Assembly (NCBI GenBank): GCA_029194465.1
Contig: JARFXS010000020.1
Coordinates: 1-45,297, forward strand
Source: Candidatus Nitrosocosmicus sp.
GTDB taxonomy: Archaea; Thermoproteota; Nitrososphaeria; Nitrososphaerales; Nitrososphaeraceae
Reading direction: 5' to 3'
DNA: 45,297 bases
The notes beneath the pieces were generated by a model. It did not search any database, was not told the DNA's origin, and saw only the letters and a program-made list of their open reading frames with translations. Position 1 is the first letter of the stretch. Each line of letters opens with the position of its first letter. The position numbers and the translations under genes are program-made. Shown here piece by piece: positions 1-8,159 of the stretch.

Positions 1-357
1 TTTTCAGCCCGTTTCTTGTATCCTAATACTTGCTGAATAAAAGACTTTACCTTAAAGCATCATGCTAGGTCCGAATATTTGCAAGATTCACTAGACAACC
101 TCATGAATGATTTATGATGGGGGGAGTGTCCTGTTGCACCTGATGAGATCGACTTGGGAACTAGATCTGTATTCGAGACTTCTCACCTTCCAAAAGGGAC
201 CGGTTCAAGTCCAAGGTATTTTACAAGGATGACCAGGGTGCAAAATTGATAACTTTAAATATGAAATACTTTTATTAATAGTTACATCGACCAAACCGAA
301 GGGGAACATGTTTAGCGCATTGATAATATCAGTGCGCTGAGCAATTTTAATTGATTA
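1..357. other. Intergenic, no gene recognised
   Basis: No open frame or RNA gene could be supported here. A GGTTCAAGTCC string near position 200 resembles a tRNA T-loop, but its flanks do not form a stem. The segment from 310 to 345 has short complementary pieces (gcgca / tgcgc) just downstream of the next minus-strand gene and may act in its termination. Confidence 0.4.
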
Positions 358-963
358 TTATTTAGGCAAGAATTTAAATGACTTTATCATATCATTTGCG
401 GTATTTTCAAAGGTATTGTATTTATCCAATGAGGCTTTGTATGTAAGAATGTATATATTCTCATAATTGGAAACTACAATTTGCATTGCCTTGCGATTTT
501 GTAATTTACTGTCCGTTGCTGTAAAAACTACTTTCGCAGCCTTCTTTCCGTCCACTGTTAGGGTATCAGATGTTTCCAATTTGAAATCTTTATGTTCTTT
601 TTGAATTTGAGATACAATGCCTTTTGATGCAGAATCGGCAGATATGTTTTTTCCTGTAGTGGGAACTACTTTGACCACGATACCAGCTGGGCTACTTACC
701 GAATCTTTGTCCTTAGGGGCAATCAGTATTATTTCATTGTTTAGCTTTACCGATTTTTCCCAGTTATTAGGATAGTCAATTGCAAAATGAAACTTATTGT
801 CTGTATGAGTTAACATTGGCTGATTTTGAGTTTCGAAAAATAAACCATGAATTAAAAGATCCTTACCCGATAACTGATTCAGATGAAATAAAAACACAAG
901 TATAACCACAGAAATCAAGATATTTCCCATGGATTTTTGTAAATATTCGTGAGACATGATCAT
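358..963 (-). CDS. Membrane-anchored PsbP/DUF1795-like protein
   Basis: The 201-residue protein starts with a short polar segment followed by a hydrophobic stretch (about residues 14-32, NILISVVILVFLFHL), which is a signal anchor. The rest looks like the PsbP/DUF1795 fold seen in many thaumarchaeal exported proteins: FHFAIDYPNNW, then alternating strands, VDGKKAAKVVFT in the middle and YILTYKASLDKY near the end, closing with a helix ending in MIKSFKFLPK. Such proteins face the outside of the cell and their function is unknown; a photosystem role is not implied. It is the last gene of a minus-strand run after Alba, 74 bp away. The family call rests on pattern only. Confidence 0.6.
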   Translation of the reverse strand: MIMSHEYLQKSMGNILISVVILVFLFHLNQLSGKDLLIHGLFFETQNQPMLTHTDNKFHFAIDYPNNWEKSVKLNNEIILIAPKDKDSVSSPAGIVVKVVPTTGKNISADSASKGIVSQIQKEHKDFKLETSDTLTVDGKKAAKVVFTATDSKLQNRKAMQIVVSNYENIYILTYKASLDKYNTFENTANDMIKSFKFLPK

Positions 964-1037
964 AATATCATACTTTTCAAGTAATTATTAAATATTCGAA
1001 AAATTATACGATTAGACTTTGAAAAAGTAGCAAAAAT

Positions 1038-1346
1038 TTACTTTGATCTTGAAATTGATACCTCTATTGTAGAGACATTTCTAGGTTTATCATCTTCGGT
1101 GCCAGTGAGAACATCCGACCCTAACTTTACTTTTTCTACCCTATAACCCAATGTATTCATTCTTTTCACTATTATTTGAGCCACATCTACTGCCCTTGTG
1201 ATGCTTTTCCCTCTTGCTTTTATGACGACAGTTGGCTCATTAGCTAGTTGGACTAGAGTTGCGGTAACATACGTCATTAGTGGTTTTTTCCCGATAAAAA
1301 TTTCATTGCTTTTTCTATTTCCCGATTCGTATTTGCTATGAGACAT
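1038..1346 (-). CDS. alba: Alba, archaeal chromatin protein
   Basis: This 102-residue protein has the complete Alba core. NEIFIGKKPLMTYVTA begins at about residue 15 and includes the lysine pair that contacts DNA and is the acetylation site in Sulfolobus Alba. It continues with VVIKARGKSITRAVDVAQ, then IIVKRM, and ends with a beta hairpin (VSTIEVSISR). Alba dimers coat DNA and also bind RNA, acting as an abundant chromatin component. Length is slightly above the usual 90-100 because of a polar N-terminal tail. The neighbours are other housekeeping genes on the same strand, and the frame is intact. Confidence 0.95.
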   Translation of the reverse strand: MSHSKYESGNRKSNEIFIGKKPLMTYVTATLVQLANEPTVVIKARGKSITRAVDVAQIIVKRMNTLGYRVEKVKLGSDVLTGTEDDKPRNVSTIEVSISRSK

Positions 1347-1382
1347 TAAATATTATGCAAAATTCAATAATATAATAGTATA

Positions 1383-1613
1383 TCACTTTTCTAGCTCTTC
1401 TAATATTTCAATTATTTTATCAGGATTTAGCATTGCCTTTTCTACTGTGTTCTTGTCTGTAATTTCATAACAACTGATTAACTCATTTTCATCCTTGTAA
1501 AATAGAAAAATTGAGTTATCATAAATAATCGGGTATAGCTTTTCAATGATCATATTTTCAGGATTTATCTTTATCTTGTTTTCGACATCAATTTCCACGG
1601 GGTTTTTACTCAT
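1383..1613 (-). CDS. Small conserved-looking hypothetical protein
   Basis: The 76-residue acidic protein has no signal peptide, membrane helix or cysteine. It has an N-terminal polar segment, a probable beta-rich middle (IYDNSIFLFYKDENELIS) and a C-terminal helix rich in Glu (DKIIEILEELEK). I do not recognise a family. It lies between secE and alba on the same strand with gaps of 77 and 36 bp, and its composition matches those genes, so it is likely real and co-transcribed. Most such small proteins at this position are lineage-specific to the phylum. Confidence 0.65.
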   Translation of the reverse strand: MSKNPVEIDVENKIKINPENMIIEKLYPIIYDNSIFLFYKDENELISCYEITDKNTVEKAMLNPDKIIEILEELEK

Positions 1614-1690
1614 CTTAGCTCACAAAAACAAATCATAGCGTCAAATCTATAATTCTAGCTTTCAATTGCATAAAAGGCAAAAAATTCGTG

Positions 1691-1888
1691 CTACTTATTT
1701 ACAAATAGTAGCTCGCCAACTAACTTTATTATGAATCCAATCCCGCCTACAGCACCTATAGCCAATAATACCAATCTTAGATGAGTGAAATAATCGTCCT
1801 TGCTTGTTTTCTTAGCTAATTTAAGAGTCTGAAAAATCTCTCCTATTCTTTTTTGGATTTTATCGAGTATTTTTTGGAACGAGAACAA
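1691..1888 (-). CDS. secE: SecE/Sec61-gamma translocase subunit
   Basis: The 65-residue protein has the expected architecture of archaeal SecE: an amphipathic N-terminal helix (KILDKIQKRIGEIFQTLKLA), a basic hinge (KKTSKDDYFTHLR) and one C-terminal membrane helix (LVLLAIGAVGGIGFIIKLVG). The protein clamps the SecY channel in the cytoplasmic membrane and is needed for Sec-dependent export. In many archaea secE precedes the Spt5/NusG gene and rpl11. Here the next gene downstream is a small unknown followed by alba, so the usual cluster is rearranged. The start gives the normal length and no upstream in-frame start is better. Confidence 0.85.
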   Translation of the reverse strand: MFSFQKILDKIQKRIGEIFQTLKLAKKTSKDDYFTHLRLVLLAIGAVGGIGFIIKLVGELLFVNK

Positions 1889-1966
1889 TTGATTTCTAAG
1901 ATTCTAAATATTTCATTATAATTTTAATATTTCTAATTTCAAAATCCAATTCATCATGACCACTAC

Positions 1967-2458
1967 TCAGCCAAAATTTTGATTACTAGTTTGTATCGAA
2001 TAAACCGGTTCCTTATCTGTTCGTTGCATCTCCACGAAGGTCTCTGTAGCTTGTATCCCTTCTATTTTCCCAATTCTCTCTATTACTACCTTGTGAAGTT
2101 CCTCTAGAGTTCTTGTATTTACTGACAGGATTATGTCGAAACGACCAGTAACCTCTATGAGTGACCTTATTTCAGGAATTTTGATAAGTTCATTATGGAT
2201 AGGTTCTTTTAATTTTGGATCACGATTTATGCCTACTGTTGCCTTTATGTTAATACCCAACTGTGATTCATTTATGATAACAGTAAATTTCCTGATAAGT
2301 TCTCGTTTAGTTAGCCTTTTGATTCTACTATATAAAACTGAGGAGTTAATGTTTAATTTCTTACTTAGCTGGGGGATTGAAATACTTGCATCTTTTGTCA
2401 ATTCTGACAAAATTTTCATATCTAAATCATCGAATCTTTGCAAGATTGACTCTATCAT
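1967..2458 (-). CDS. Lrp/AsnC-family transcriptional regulator
   Basis: The 163-residue protein begins with an AsnC-type helix-turn-helix (residues about 10-55; LDMKILSELTKDASISIPQL followed by the recognition helix SSVLYSRIKRL). It continues with a RAM ligand-binding domain (about 70-150) that contains VTGRFDIILSV, matching the family motif G.yD....v. Members form dimers to octamers and sense amino acids or other small metabolites, either activating or repressing. It is divergent from the plus-strand gene at 2591, and a 7-bp inverted repeat lies between its ATG and the shared promoter region, suggesting autoregulation. The metabolite is not predictable. Confidence 0.85.
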   Translation of the reverse strand: MIESILQRFDDLDMKILSELTKDASISIPQLSKKLNINSSVLYSRIKRLTKRELIRKFTVIINESQLGINIKATVGINRDPKLKEPIHNELIKIPEIRSLIEVTGRFDIILSVNTRTLEELHKVVIERIGKIEGIQATETFVEMQRTDKEPVYSIQTSNQNFG

Positions 2459-2469
2459 ATAATTATTGG

Positions 2470-2487
2470 TTACATTAATAAATGTAA
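2470..2487. promoter_or_regulatory. Candidate operator, TTACATT-AATA-AATGTAA
   Basis: A perfect 7-bp inverted repeat with a 4-bp AT spacer sits 11 bp upstream of the Lrp/AsnC start. Lrp-family sites are often AT-rich imperfect palindromes of this size, so this is a plausible autoregulatory operator. The surrounding DNA is very AT-rich, which raises the chance of coincidence. Confidence 0.4.
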
Positions 2488-2554
2488 TTAAATAATTTGC
2501 TTAAAATCATAAATATATTTAAAAAATCTAGTATCTTTTTTTATCAGATCATTA

Positions 2555-2570
2555 GTAAATATTATATTAT
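2555..2570 (+). promoter_or_regulatory. Archaeal TATA box for the gene at 2591
   Basis: An AT-only stretch (aaatattatattat) ends about 21 bp upstream of the ATG at 2591. That spacing fits an archaeal TATA box driving a leaderless or nearly leaderless mRNA. Another AT-rich run (aaatatatttaaaa, about 2511-2525) could serve the divergent regulator. Confidence 0.4.
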
Positions 2571-2590
2571 TAGATCGTTAACTTTTCAAC

Positions 2591-3094
2591 ATGTTTGGAA
2601 TGTCTAAGTTCAAGCCCGGTAATTTTGTTTTTGTGGTAAGAAGAGATGAAAATTCAAATTATGTGATAATAGGCAAGATTATTTCTGATCATGATAGAGT
2701 AATAAGAATTAAGGGTACTTTCCTAAAACCAGTAGGCCTGCTTGAAAGAATTAGGTCGGGAAGGGCTCAAGGAAAACCAATTGAAGCAATAAACAATCCA
2801 GAACCTAACAACTGCATTTTCTTTATTATTGATAGGCTAGATACTGGGGATTTCGAAGACATTATTGACCCAAAAATCGATAAGGTAATCCCAATAAATG
2901 AGAATAGGTATTTTGTATTGGATGGTTGGATTAAAGAAAGCTTTGCAGAATTGTTTAGTAATTACTTTAGTTCAGCATCCGACGAAGAGAGGTCCGAAGC
3001 AAGAACAATGTTGATAAAAAAAATGAATTCTTTGATGTCTCAGGAATTAAAGGAGCATGTTTATGCTGTTGCACGTAGTTCACGAATTTTATAA
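2591..3094 (+). CDS. Hypothetical protein upstream of rpl12
   Basis: The 167-residue soluble protein begins with a beta-rich region ([20 protein letters not shown]), a basic patch ([14 protein letters not shown]) and an acidic C-terminal helical part ([19 protein letters not shown]). There are no membrane helices or recognised catalytic motifs. It is intact, has a good TATA box, and its stop is 37 bp before the rpl12 start, so it may be partly co-transcribed with rpl12. The basic loop could contact RNA, but that is speculation. I do not recognise a named family; it is probably phylum-specific. Confidence 0.7.
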   Translation: MFGMSKFKPGNFVFVVRRDENSNYVIIGKIISDHDRVIRIKGTFLKPVGLLERIRSGRAQGKPIEAINNPEPNNCIFFIIDRLDTGDFEDIIDPKIDKVIPINENRYFVLDGWIKESFAELFSNYFSSASDEERSEARTMLIKKMNSLMSQELKEHVYAVARSSRIL

Positions 3095-3096
3095 AG

Positions 3097-3107
3097 TTTT
3101 ATATTAT
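3097..3107 (+). promoter_or_regulatory. TATA box for rpl12
   Basis: The string ttttatattat lies between the stop of the preceding gene and rpl12, centred about 30 bp before the ATG at 3132. Transcription would start within a few bases of that ATG, so rpl12 probably has its own leaderless transcript. Confidence 0.55.
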
Positions 3108-3131
3108 GGACTTGTGAAATTTTCATTTATC

Positions 3132-3443
3132 ATGGAATATGTATATGCTGCTTTATTATTACACAAATTAAAGCAAGATGTCAATGAAGATAATGTAAAA
3201 AATGTAATTAAATCAACAGGTGTAGAACCAGATGAAGTTAGAGTTAAATCATTGGTTGCAGCCTTAAGTGAAGTTAACATTGAGGATGCATTAAAAGCTG
3301 CTCCGATAGCTGCCGCTGCCCCAGCAAGCGCACAAGCTACTCCAGCTGCTGCAGGCTCAGGAGCCCCGGCAAAAGAAGAAGAGAAGAAGGACGAGAAGAA
3401 AGAAGAAGAAGCATTAGAAGGCTTATCTTCACTTTTCGGCTAA
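3132..3443 (+). CDS. rpl12: Ribosomal protein L12 (P1/P2 type)
   Basis: This is an archaeal P1-type stalk protein of 103 residues. It has an N-terminal dimerisation domain starting [15 protein letters not shown], then an Ala/Pro hinge (about residues 55-80), a charged Glu/Lys tract and the conserved C-terminal tail [11 protein letters not shown] that recruits translation GTPases. The open frame extends 25 codons upstream to 3057, but those residues are not homologous and overlap the previous gene and its promoter; family alignment and the TATA box favour the ATG at 3132. Unusually, it is on the opposite strand from rpl10 and convergent with it rather than downstream in the same operon. Confidence 0.93.
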   Translation: MEYVYAALLLHKLKQDVNEDNVKNVIKSTGVEPDEVRVKSLVAALSEVNIEDALKAAPIAAAAPASAQATPAAAGSGAPAKEEEKKDEKKEEEALEGLSSLFG

Positions 3444-3446
3444 ACT

Positions 3447-3482
3447 TTATCCTTTTCTCGATTTTAATATTATTATTTTGTC
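3447..3482 (+). terminator. T-rich terminator after rpl12
   Basis: Several T-runs (tttatccttttctc, gattttaatattattattttg) follow the rpl12 stop directly. Archaeal intrinsic termination uses such oligo-T tracts without a strong hairpin. Confidence 0.35.
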
Positions 3483-3691
3483 ATATTATTTTGCACAAGT
3501 TTAATCTAGCATTTTAGTCTCAAAGGGTTCCAAGTAACAAATTATCCCAAAAGATAACTGATATCTAAACTTTGGCATTTGTGATATCCTGGGTGTAAAG
3601 TCAAGGGTACAAAAAGAAGCCAGATTCAGATTTAAAAAATTAATGAACTGTTTTGAATTCTATTAAGAATTACCAAATAAAAAAATATGGA

Positions 3692-4594
3692 TCAGTTATT
3701 GGAAGAAAAGCCCTTGGAATCTAACTGGCGAGCCAAACTTGAAGCAATTGCATTAGCTTTGAGCATTACCAGTTCAATCGTGTCAGGCGAAGTATATCCG
3801 GATTCTGAAGCTAGGGACAATGCATGTTGTTTTGCCTTTGAGAGTATTAATGGCATTGATTCCTTTGTAAAGTATACCGCTTCTACTGAAAGGGACAAAG
3901 CCTCCTGGAAGGATTTTATTAATTCCTGAACATAATCTGAAACTACTATCTTTAGATCCTTTTCCTTAAACTCAAGCCCCTCAGAAATCGCAAAATTAAC
4001 TGAAACGCCTGCTTCGATTGGTTTTACATCCAATTTACTTAACAAAGCTGCTAACTTTTGGGGGATAACATCACCGGCTCTTGCGACAACTGTGTCCTTA
4101 GAAACCCATATCGTCCCTTGATCAATTTTGGTTGGGACATTAGATTCTTTGAATTCAGATAATACTGGACCTGGATTTATCCCTGTATTACCAGCAGGGG
4201 ATGACAAGTTCGTTGGGGCGATATCACCGCCTTTGGCTGCCATGAATATCTTGTTTTTGTCAAATGTTAAATTCATTTTAAATGGGCTAAGGTTGGTAAA
4301 CATCAATGCGCACTGGCCCTCAAGCTCTTTATTGAGGAATTCCAATCCTTTAACATCCTTGAAAATCTCTTCAAAGGCCCTCTGAGCAACCTTGTTTTTT
4401 ATGGTAATTATCTTGATCTCACTTCTGAATTTTTTTCTAATTGCCATAAGCTGAGCTGATCTCACTTTTGTCATCCTCGAAAGTGCAATTACATTATATG
4501 ATTTGGCTAGATCTTGCAAAGTTTTATATAAATTGACTTTCCTTCCTGGATAAGATGTTCTTCCTAACTTATTGATGATGGCTGTTTGACTCAT
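3692..4594 (-). CDS. rpl10: Ribosomal protein L10 (P0 type)
   Basis: The 300-residue protein is the archaeal P0/L10 stalk base. Residues 1-100 bind 23S rRNA (YNVIALSRMTKVRSAQLMAI, then KIITIKNKVAQRAF). The domain-II insertion follows (GDIAPTNLSSPAGNTGINPG, about 125-145), then helices with repeated hydrophobics that bind L12 dimers. The protein ends in KGFSSNN and lacks the acidic GLG-LFG-like tail found in euryarchaeal P0; here only L12 carries that tail. It follows rpl1 by 18 bp, so the two are one operon. A plus-strand open frame at 3687-3929 is only its shadow. Confidence 0.95.
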   Translation of the reverse strand: MSQTAIINKLGRTSYPGRKVNLYKTLQDLAKSYNVIALSRMTKVRSAQLMAIRKKFRSEIKIITIKNKVAQRAFEEIFKDVKGLEFLNKELEGQCALMFTNLSPFKMNLTFDKNKIFMAAKGGDIAPTNLSSPAGNTGINPGPVLSEFKESNVPTKIDQGTIWVSKDTVVARAGDVIPQKLAALLSKLDVKPIEAGVSVNFAISEGLEFKEKDLKIVVSDYVQELIKSFQEALSLSVEAVYFTKESMPLILSKAKQHALSLASESGYTSPDTIELVMLKANAIASSLARQLDSKGFSSNN

Positions 4595-4612
4595 AATGAT
4601 TATCCCTGTCGT

Positions 4613-5266
4613 TTATTTTCCAAGGGTACTTGCTTTTAATGCTTTACCCATAGTAAATTTGATTATAGCGTTCCTAATGTTCTTATCTCCTTGAGGCAGT
4701 TTCTTTTCAACTGAAGCAATGACCGCACTAGCATTTGCTACAAGTTGCTCATCAGTCATTGATTCATCTCCTATTTTTGTTGACATGTTTAACTGATTTT
4801 TGGATCTTATCCTTGTTGATGATCTCAGCCTTGATGCTATGTTTTCGATAGGTGCGCCATAGGGAACAGGGGTGGGCATTTTACCTTTAGGACCCAAAAA
4901 TTGACCTAGCGATCGACCAACAGATGACATCAAAGTAGCATCTGCGAGGAAAAAGTCATAAGAGCGAACGATTTTTCTGGCCTCTCTCCGATTTGTCCCA
5001 ATCCTATCTAGAGTATCAGGTTCCATCACCTGATCAACACCGGCCTTCTTTGCTCTTAACCCCATGTCTCCAGTTGCAAGCATACAAAGTGAAGATCCTT
5101 TCTTAGTTGGATTAGGCAATACTACTATTTCGTTGACACTAAATCCTTTTTTGACATCAATATCTTTTAATACTAAAGTTATTTCAGCCGATTGAGCAAA
5201 ATTTCTTTTTGGAGTGGCCTCTCTTGCCTTTTTTACAAGCTCCTTTAATTGATCATTGTTAAACAT
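4613..5266 (-). CDS. rpl1: Ribosomal protein L1
   Basis: The protein (217 residues from the chosen start) shows L1 hallmarks: KRNFAQSAEITLVLKDID near the N-terminus, the domain-II core VVLPNPTKKG, then FFLADATLMSSVGRSLGQFL and GPKGKMPTPVP, and a closing domain-I strand (IRNAIIKFTMG). L1 forms the mobile ribosomal stalk at the E site and in archaea can repress its own operon. The frame is open to an ATG at 5296, but that codon lies inside a good TATA-like sequence about 30 bp upstream of the ATG at 5266, and MFNNDQLKELVKKA is the usual family start. The typical upstream partners nusG and rpl11 are absent here. Confidence 0.93.
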   Translation of the reverse strand: MFNNDQLKELVKKAREATPKRNFAQSAEITLVLKDIDVKKGFSVNEIVVLPNPTKKGSSLCMLATGDMGLRAKKAGVDQVMEPDTLDRIGTNRREARKIVRSYDFFLADATLMSSVGRSLGQFLGPKGKMPTPVPYGAPIENIASRLRSSTRIRSKNQLNMSTKIGDESMTDEQLVANASAVIASVEKKLPQGDKNIRNAIIKFTMGKALKASTLGK

Positions 5267-5292
5267 GAATATATAATGTAGACGTGCAAAGG

Positions 5293-5303
5293 CCATTTAA
5301 AAT
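5293..5303 (-). promoter_or_regulatory. TATA box of the rpl1-rpl10 operon
   Basis: On the minus strand the sequence gattttaaatg is centred about 32 bp upstream of the ATG at 5266. This spacing predicts transcription starting at or near that ATG, and it argues against the longer start at 5296. Confidence 0.5.
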
Positions 5304-5844
5304 CGTTTTTACGACAATTGAAATGTGATGTTATTGTCACTCACCTACCTTGCTGAATCCAGCTATATTTCAATATTTTCGGGTCAACCTCGTACTGCGT
5401 AATTCCTCTCAACTCTCCTACACGACCAACCCTATCGGTTCTTCAATATTATTGTCTGGCCACTAATTGAAATGACAACCAACTAATCAACTCAAGAGGT
5501 ACTGACCCATCTGCTATTTACTCGTAAATATAAATAGTGGTACATTATTCCTTGCAACAAATTAACAATAACTTTTATGGGATATGCGGGTTTGCATCTA
5601 ACCTTTGTGTTCTGCAAGCACAAGCAAATTACAATATGTAAAGTTACTATACCTGCAGTTCTTCAATCTATCTTTAACAATAGGACAAGGTTTAATGCCA
5701 TCTATCCCTGCGTTCTAATTTTTTAGACCCAAAACATTCTTCATTTATCGATTAACATCCAACAAATATCAAGCTATATTTTTTTGATTAGAGATCAAGC
5801 ATGCATTATAGAAGGAAGTCTTGATCTCCAAATAGCCTCAGCCA
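5304..5844. other. Intergenic, nothing recognised
   Basis: This 540-bp AT-rich spacer lies between the rpl1 promoter and the end of the propeller gene. Neither strand has a convincing open frame, and I saw no tRNA or other structured RNA. It contains an AT-rich promoter-like patch near 5520-5545 (cgtaaatataaatag). Confidence 0.4.
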
Positions 5845-7281
5845 TTATAGGTTACTAATTTTATTTATGTAATTGATCAGTCTTTTATCAAGAAAATCAA
5901 ATTGAAAATCAGTGAGTGAGCCCCGTCTGTATGTATTAAATATATCTCTCCTAAGGTTTTCCAATTTGATAATGCTTTGAGTTTTGTCACCTACGTCAGC
6001 ATCTTGTATGGCTTTGTTAGTAATCTGAATTAGTTTGTTAAACTTTCTTCTTTGTCCACCCTTGAAAAACCATCCAAGTAAGACCGAAGCCATACCTGTA
6101 ATACCTCCTATTAGGAAGATATATTGTTCGGTCGAAAGTGTTGGTCTAAAATTAGCAACAATGTTGCCATATTCGCTTGATTTGAATTTTAGCGGGTTTT
6201 CAGTGCTGAGGGTGAGTCCTGACCAAGAATCAAATGTGTATCCTCTTTCAGGAACTGCCGTGCAAGTTGCCTCATTGTCTGTGGTAATAATGGTAGAATT
6301 TTGATTCAAATTTTTTATACCGTTGCACTCTATGAACCCAGAATTTTCTGGATTAGTCTGAAATCCTATCCTTACTATCCTTTCATCTTCTTTTCCGTCA
6401 ATTACTGAGAGGGTATTGGAAGCAGTATTTGTGATGTATACTAGGTTCGTTAGGGGGTCTATTGCCACGAAACTTGCAATCAACGGGAATTTTATGTTGG
6501 TGGGAATTGTAGAAGGATATCCTTCTCTTTTGGTGATTGAGGAAGGGTTTACTGGAATATCCTTTATTTTCTCCAGGGAAGTTTCGTTTATTACGCTTAC
6601 AGTGTTGGATCCTATGTTGCTTACATATACCTTGTTTGAAACGGGGTTTATTTTTACACCTACTGGAAACTGACCAGTCTCTATGGTCTTTATCACAGTA
6701 CCATCAGTTCCATTTATCACAGAAAGCGAGTTTGAAGCGTAATTTGTAACATAAACAAGGTTCCTTTTCTCATTAATGTCAATTCCTACCGGAGAATTAC
6801 CTGCAGGTATGTTTTTAACAAAATTGTAACTATCTTCATCCAATAACGTGATAGTAGCATTAGCAATATTTGAGACGTACAGTTTATCTGATATAGGTTC
6901 AATGCCGATACCATACGGAGTACTTATCCCGCTTATTGTTCTGATGACCTTGTTGGTTATTCCGTCAATTACAGAGATTGAGCTTGAATCAATATTCGTA
7001 ACATATACCCAATTGCTTGATTGATCCACAGCAACTTGGACCGGGGATTTGCCAACTGCAATGTTGTCAATAACTGAATCTGTAGAACCATCGATCACCG
7101 TAACGTCGTCAGATCCTCTGTTTGTCACATAGATTCTATTATTGAACTGATTTGCGTCTATACTATAGGGAAATATCCCCGTCTGTACAGTACTTATGAG
7201 TTTATCCGTTTTTGCATCAAATACCGAAACTGTATTGGAATACTGATTTGCTACATAGATTTTACTAGTAAATGGATTCAA
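5845..7281 (-). CDS. YVTN beta-propeller protein with C-terminal membrane anchor
   Basis: The 478-residue product has seven blade motifs of the YVTN type: KIYVANQ, RIYVTNR, WVYVTNI, KLYVSNI, LVYVTNY, KVYVSNI and LVYITNT. They are spaced about 42 residues and fill residues 1-300. A compact repeat like the InlB-B/Flg_new type follows (GYTFDSWSGLTL...IVANF, about 305-375), then a membrane helix (YIFLIGGITGMASVLLGWFF) and a charged cytoplasmic tail of about 75 residues. Such proteins are surface proteins of unknown ligand. The only start is a TTG at 7281, which lies inside a blade; the frame continues upstream with blade-like residues (STGSYPVGIT) to a stop at 7348-7350. The signal peptide is therefore missing, by truncation or a frameshift. 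Confidence 0.85.
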   Translation of the reverse strand: MNPFTSKIYVANQYSNTVSVFDAKTDKLISTVQTGIFPYSIDANQFNNRIYVTNRGSDDVTVIDGSTDSVIDNIAVGKSPVQVAVDQSSNWVYVTNIDSSSISVIDGITNKVIRTISGISTPYGIGIEPISDKLYVSNIANATITLLDEDSYNFVKNIPAGNSPVGIDINEKRNLVYVTNYASNSLSVINGTDGTVIKTIETGQFPVGVKINPVSNKVYVSNIGSNTVSVINETSLEKIKDIPVNPSSITKREGYPSTIPTNIKFPLIASFVAIDPLTNLVYITNTASNTLSVIDGKEDERIVRIGFQTNPENSGFIECNGIKNLNQNSTIITTDNEATCTAVPERGYTFDSWSGLTLSTENPLKFKSSEYGNIVANFRPTLSTEQYIFLIGGITGMASVLLGWFFKGGQRRKFNKLIQITNKAIQDADVGDKTQSIIKLENLRRDIFNTYRRGSLTDFQFDFLDKRLINYINKISNL

Positions 7282-7350
7282 GGTTATTCCTACTGGGTAG
7301 CTTCCTGTGCTGAATCCCGAAATGAAATTCTTGTTGACCTCTTTGGTTTA

Positions 7351-7830
7351 GTGCTATATTGTTTGCGTGAATGTCTTGCCCTGGTCAATATTCATCCGTT
7401 CAGAGAAAATCAGTCTGTCTACAGCAGAGAGGATTAAGTAAAATTTGTAGATTTACCAATATTAAAAAAGAAATGACATGAAAATAAGCAAGCAAGAGTT
7501 CATGTATTGACTTTGACCTAATCAATTATAATTTTTTGTATCCTCTAATAATATCGAGAAGAGGTGAATGTGTATAATGTTATTGATAAATCATACTTAA
7601 CAATTATATCTTTAATATCATATTAAGTTGAAAGGGATTCAAAAAAGGCGTGTGCAAAGTAAGAACCCATAGTTTATCGTTGGCGTATATTATGTTTTAT
7701 GTCATTTTTACTTTTTCAATTAATCCTTTAATGGATGATTTTCTTGGAATGTCAATTGAGGTAACAGATCAAAACAATGAGGTGTATTTAGTTCTTTGTC
7801 GAAATTTTGAATTAAACCATCGAGGAGATA
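7351..7830. other. Intergenic, possible lost 5' end of the propeller gene
   Basis: No recognisable gene. A signal peptide for the propeller gene would be expected between 7350 and 7500 on the minus strand, but all three frames are interrupted there. A 61-codon plus-strand open frame from 7650 has no family resemblance. Confidence 0.35.
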
Positions 7831-7977
7831 AATAGTGCTGATGAAGAGCACCAAAACCATCATCATCATCATCCGACTCCTCTTCTAATAATGCTGATGA
7901 AAAGAGCACCAGCCTCTTCATCATCATCATCATCGACTCCTCTTCTAATAATGCTGATGAAAAGAGCACTTCTTCTA
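7831..7977 (+). repeat. Tandem repeat, 2.5 units of 56-60 bp
   Basis: Units begin with aata(g/a)tgctgatgaa at 7831, 7887 and 7947. The first two contain a (cat)n or (atc)n microsatellite followed by gactcctcttct. Read on the plus strand in the frame ending at 8159 they encode SSSNNADEKST blocks; units 1 and 2 differ in length by 4 bp, so the frame is not kept through all units. Confidence 0.75.
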
Positions 7978-8159
7978 AAGTCCCAATTGCCGCATCCGAA
8001 TCTTCTAACTCCGCTAGCAGCAATTCTACAGCTGACGACTTGGGGAAAAAAAATCAAACTGACACCAATAAAGTAATATTGGCTGACATTGCCCCTTCCT
8101 CAAATCGGGAATTTTTATTTCAAAAAGCAATCAAAGTAACCTTAACTAATAATATTTGA
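7845..8159 (+). pseudogene. Remnant of Ser/Asn-rich exported linker protein
   Basis: In one plus-strand frame the DNA from 7845 to the TGA at 8157 reads as a low-complexity segment (DSSSNNADEKSTS, then ASESSNSASSNSTADDLGKK) ending in a more ordinary stretch (VILADIAPSSNREFLFQKAI). No start codon is visible and the CAT microsatellite sits inside. Ser/Asn/Thr-rich segments like this are typical of linkers in archaeal surface proteins. I read it as the tail of a decayed surface gene; the minus-strand open frames here, with poly-Met and poly-Asp, are artefacts of the microsatellite. Confidence 0.4.

Noticed and set aside
130-180. Possible C/D box sRNA (ctgatgag)
   Set aside because: The base before TGATGA is C rather than a purine, and no D box is placed correctly.
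120-245. Possible tRNA (GGTTCAAGTCC near 200)
   Set aside because: The flanks do not form a T-stem and no acceptor or anticodon stems could be paired around it.
3687-3929. Plus-strand 80-codon frame over rpl10
   Set aside because: Shadow of the well-supported ribosomal gene on the other strand; no family resemblance.
7769-8057. Minus-strand frames with poly-Met and poly-Asp
   Set aside because: They arise from reading the (atc)n microsatellite backwards; the plus-strand Ser/Asn-rich frame explains the DNA better.
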